Positions 22,316-24,466 of a stretch of DNA of 24,466 nucleotides are shown one piece after another. Within the stretch, counting starts at the first letter, position 1. The number at the start of each line of letters is the position of its first letter. Source of the stretch: F1-60-MAGs149 sp037133215. GTDB lineage: Bacteria > Actinomycetota > Thermoleophilia > Gaiellales > F1-60-MAGs149. Made by a program: the position numbers and the translations under genes. Under the pieces are notes generated by a model that worked only from the letters and a program-made list of their open reading frames with translations, had not been told where the DNA came from and made no database searches. The stretch is taken from the NCBI GenBank assembly GCA_037133215.1, contig JBAXOM010000018.1:1-24466 (forward strand). Direction: 5' to 3'.

Positions 22316-23403
22316 TCGGGCTCGTCGTCAACCCTGTCGCGGGACTCGGCGGTAGCGTGGGATTGAAGGGCACCGACGGACTCGTCGAGCAGGCGCGGGC
22401 CTTAGGCGCCATCCCCCACGCGCATGAACGTGCTGCGCTCGCACTCCGCCAACTACCGCCCGACCTGCCGATCGCCTGCGCGGGTGGCGACATGGGCGAG
22501 ACCAGCATGCTCCTCGCAGGGCGCGAGCCAACACTGGTTGTCGGAGCAGCGATCGACGGTACACAGTCGACGGCAGCCGATACCTGTTCCGCCGTCGCTG
22601 CGCTTGCTGCGGCAGGCGTCGAACTAATTCTCTTCGCCGGTGGCGACGGCACCGCCCGCGATGTCTGCAGCACGGTTGGCGACACGGTCGTCGCTCTCGG
22701 CATCCCCGCGGGCGTCAAGATCCAGAGCGCAACGTTCGCTCAGTCACCGCGCGCCGCGGGCGAGTTGGCGGCCGCGTGGTACGTGGGTCGCCGCCGCGAG
22801 CGCGTGGCAGAGGTAGTCGATCTCGATGACAGTGGCACCGCCCACGGTCGGATTGGCCCGCGTCTCTATGGCACGCTTCGCGTTCCACTCGGCCCGGGCC
22901 TCGTCGCCGGGACCAAGTCGCCCAGCAACGATGAGGATCAGGCGACCGTGAGCGGCATCGCGGATCGTGTTGCCGAACGTACTCGGGGCACGACGCTTCT
23001 ACTCGGCTGTGGCACAACCCTCGCGGCTGTCGGTGCAGCCCTCGGTCTCCAGACCTCGCTGCTCGGTGTGGACCTCGTTCGTGATGGCGAGGTCGTCGTC
23101 CATGATGGGTCCGAGGCAGAATTGCTGGCCGCACTCACCGATGACGGTGCGGACATCGTGGTGACACCGATCGGCGGCCAGGGGTTTGTTCTTGGCCGCG
23201 GCAATCAGCAGCTCTCCCCTGCCGTTTTACGACGGGCTGGGATCGGGAGATTGACCGTGGTCGCTACACCTGCCAAACTCGCCGCATTGGGAGGTCGACC
23301 GTTGTTGGTCGATACCGGAGACGAAGAGACGGATAGCGAGATCCGGGGCTGGCACAAGCTGGTCACGGGCTATGACGAAGAGACCATTTACCGAGTGGAG
23401 TGA
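22312..23403 (+). CDS. ATP-NAD kinase family protein, AcoX-like, 363 aa
   Basis: This is an NAD/diacylglycerol-kinase-fold protein. The nucleotide-binding motif GGDGTARD is at 110-117, and the N-terminus IGLVVNPVAGLGGSVGLKGTDG is typical of the AcoX-like branch of ATP-NAD kinases. This branch often occurs beside acetoin or 2-oxoacid dehydrogenase genes; its true substrate is uncertain and it may not be the cell's housekeeping NAD kinase. It overlaps the creatininase-family gene by 4 nt and ends 5 nt before the GcvP-like gene, so the three form one unit. The length is typical of the AcoX branch. Confidence 0.87.
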   Translation: MIGLVVNPVAGLGGSVGLKGTDGLVEQARALGAIPHAHERAALALRQLPPDLPIACAGGDMGETSMLLAGREPTLVVGAAIDGTQSTAADTCSAVAALAAAGVELILFAGGDGTARDVCSTVGDTVVALGIPAGVKIQSATFAQSPRAAGELAAAWYVGRRRERVAEVVDLDDSGTAHGRIGPRLYGTLRVPLGPGLVAGTKSPSNDEDQATVSGIADRVAERTRGTTLLLGCGTTLAAVGAALGLQTSLLGVDLVRDGEVVVHDGSEAELLAALTDDGADIVVTPIGGQGFVLGRGNQQLSPAVLRRAGIGRLTVVATPAKLAALGGRPLLVDTGDEETDSEIRGWHKLVTGYDEETIYRVE

Positions 23404-23408
23404 CCGCG

Positions 23409-24466
23409 ATGCCCCATCCATACATCCCGAACTCGGCCCCCGAGGTGCGCGCAGAGATGCTGCGGATCATCGGTGCCAAGTCGATTGACGACCTCTACAC
23501 AACGGTGCCGAAGGAGCTGCGCTACAACCAGCGCCTGCCGCTCGAGGAGGGCATCCCCGAAGAGGGGCGACTGCGCCGCCACGTCACCGGCATCCTCAAC
23601 AAGAACACGCCTGCGACCGAGATGCTCAGCTTTCTTGGCGCCGGCTGCTACCAGCATGAGGTCCCCGCGGTCTGTGACGAAATCAATCGGCGTGGCGAGT
23701 TTGTCACCTCGTATGCCGGCGATACCTACGGCGACCACGGTCGTCTGCAGGCGCTCTGGGAGTTCCAGGATTTGATGGCCGAGCTCGTCGAACTCGACGT
23801 GGTCACGACACCGAACTACGACTGGTCGACCGCCGCCGCAATGGCGTTGCGCAGCAGCGTGATGCTGACGGGACGCAAGCGCGTCCTCGTGCCGGCAGCT
23901 CTCTTGCTCGATCGCCGACTCGTCTTTGCCGACTATCTCAGCCACGACGTTCAGGTCGATGAGATCCCGTTCAACGAGGAGACCGGGCTGCTCGATCTCG
24001 ACGCGCTGCGGGCTGCGCTTGCCGACGATGTCGCGGCGGTCTACATCGAGTACCCGAATGCACTTGGTGTTGTCGATTATCAGGCTCCAGAGGTCGTCGA
24101 GCTTGCGCACGAACACGGTGCACTCGCCGTCGTTGGTGCCGACCCGACGGGCCTCGGCCTGCTCGCCGCACCTGGCTCGTTTGGTGCCGACTTCGCGGTC
24201 GGCGATGTCCAGCCACTCGGCATGCACATGAGCTACGGCGGTGGCCTATCTGGCTACCTCGCGTTCCACAACGATCCCGCCGTGATCGAGAGTTGCCCCG
24301 CCTTCATCTTTGCGAAGACGGAGACGCTCGAGCCTGGCCAGAACGGCTTCGGCTACCTCAACTTCGATCGCACGCACTACGTCAAGCGCGGTGAGGGGTC
24401 GCAGAATGGTGGCACCACCACGGCACTGTGGGCAATCACGGCCGCGGCCTACCTCGGCCTGCTTGG
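23409..24466 (+). CDS. gcvPA: Glycine dehydrogenase (decarboxylating) subunit 1-like protein, divergent; 3' end beyond window
   Basis: At least 352 residues are present, with no stop before the window edge. The N-terminus (HPYIPNSAPEVRAEMLRIIG, SIDDLY, then MLSFLGAGCYQHEVPAV) and VGDVQPLGMHMSYGGG match GcvPA, the N-terminal half of the PLP-dependent P-protein. GGAG at 23397-23400 is 8 nt before the ATG. Several GcvPA signatures are altered: the YTPYQPE segment reads TSYAGDTYGDHG, and the late REKATSNICTNQ segment reads GEGSQNGGTTTAL. It is therefore probably a paralogue acting on another amino acid or amine. The PLP lysine would be in a second subunit, expected just downstream. Confidence 0.8.
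   Translation, partial: MPHPYIPNSAPEVRAEMLRIIGAKSIDDLYTTVPKELRYNQRLPLEEGIPEEGRLRRHVTGILNKNTPATEMLSFLGAGCYQHEVPAVCDEINRRGEFVTSYAGDTYGDHGRLQALWEFQDLMAELVELDVVTTPNYDWSTAAAMALRSSVMLTGRKRVLVPAALLLDRRLVFADYLSHDVQVDEIPFNEETGLLDLDALRAALADDVAAVYIEYPNALGVVDYQAPEVVELAHEHGALAVVGADPTGLGLLAAPGSFGADFAVGDVQPLGMHMSYGGGLSGYLAFHNDPAVIESCPAFIFAKTETLEPGQNGFGYLNFDRTHYVKRGEGSQNGGTTTALWAITAAAYLGLL

Overview
The window is gene-dense, GC-rich chromosomal DNA, most likely from an actinobacterium. The reasons are the GC-rich third codon positions, a PPOX flavoprotein of the MSMEG_1061 type, a DUF6325/SHOCT gene pair, GTG starts, and several promoters whose -10 box ends exactly 6 nt before the start codon, as in leaderless transcription. 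I cannot place it below phylum level. I see no rRNA, tRNA, CRISPR array, insertion sequence or phage gene.

Layout. (1) Positions 1-2930, plus strand: an AraC-type regulator cut by the window edge, then a two-gene unit of an acyl-CoA-dehydrogenase-like flavoprotein and a 2,4'-dihydroxyacetophenone-dioxygenase-like cupin. (2) Positions 2939-4042, minus strand: a Rieske oxygenase alpha subunit. A 28-bp perfect palindrome sits over the probable -35 box of its promoter. (3) Positions 4145-7309, plus strand: housekeeping or accessory genes (ClC channel, PPOX flavoprotein, DUF6325 protein, SHOCT protein, DUF1330 protein), with a GGGGTCAGGCCCC palindromic repeat at 6919-6965. (4) Positions 7400-9534, plus strand: a translationally coupled pair, an M20 metallopeptidase/deacylase and a xylose-isomerase-like TIM barrel. 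(5) Positions 9562-20754, minus strand: a probable eleven-gene operon. In transcription order it holds a VOC protein, TIM-barrel isomerase, Gfo/Idh/MocA oxidoreductase, histone-deacetylase-family amidohydrolase, branched-chain-amino-acid-type solute-binding protein, LivG, LivF, LivH, LivM, a second M20 enzyme and an amidase-signature enzyme. (6) Positions 20813-20890: a 78-bp perfect palindrome made of two head-to-head copies of the same repeat family. (7) Positions 20913-24466: an RraA-family aldolase (minus), and divergently, from a 17-bp intergenic region, a creatininase-family hydrolase, an AcoX-like ATP-NAD kinase family protein and a divergent glycine-dehydrogenase subunit 1 homologue that runs off the window.

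Reading it together (inference): regions 4-7 look like a catabolic island for an imported nitrogenous, amide-containing compound. A Liv-type ABC importer is co-transcribed with, or next to, five hydrolases from four unrelated C-N hydrolase folds (two M20 enzymes, an amidase, an HDAC-type deacetylase, a creatininase-type enzyme). Around them are sugar-type isomerases, an oxidoreductase, an aldolase and a GcvP-like decarboxylase. The M20 enzyme and the TIM-barrel isomerase each occur twice on opposite strands, which suggests two related substrates or an old duplication. The substrate cannot be read from the sequence.
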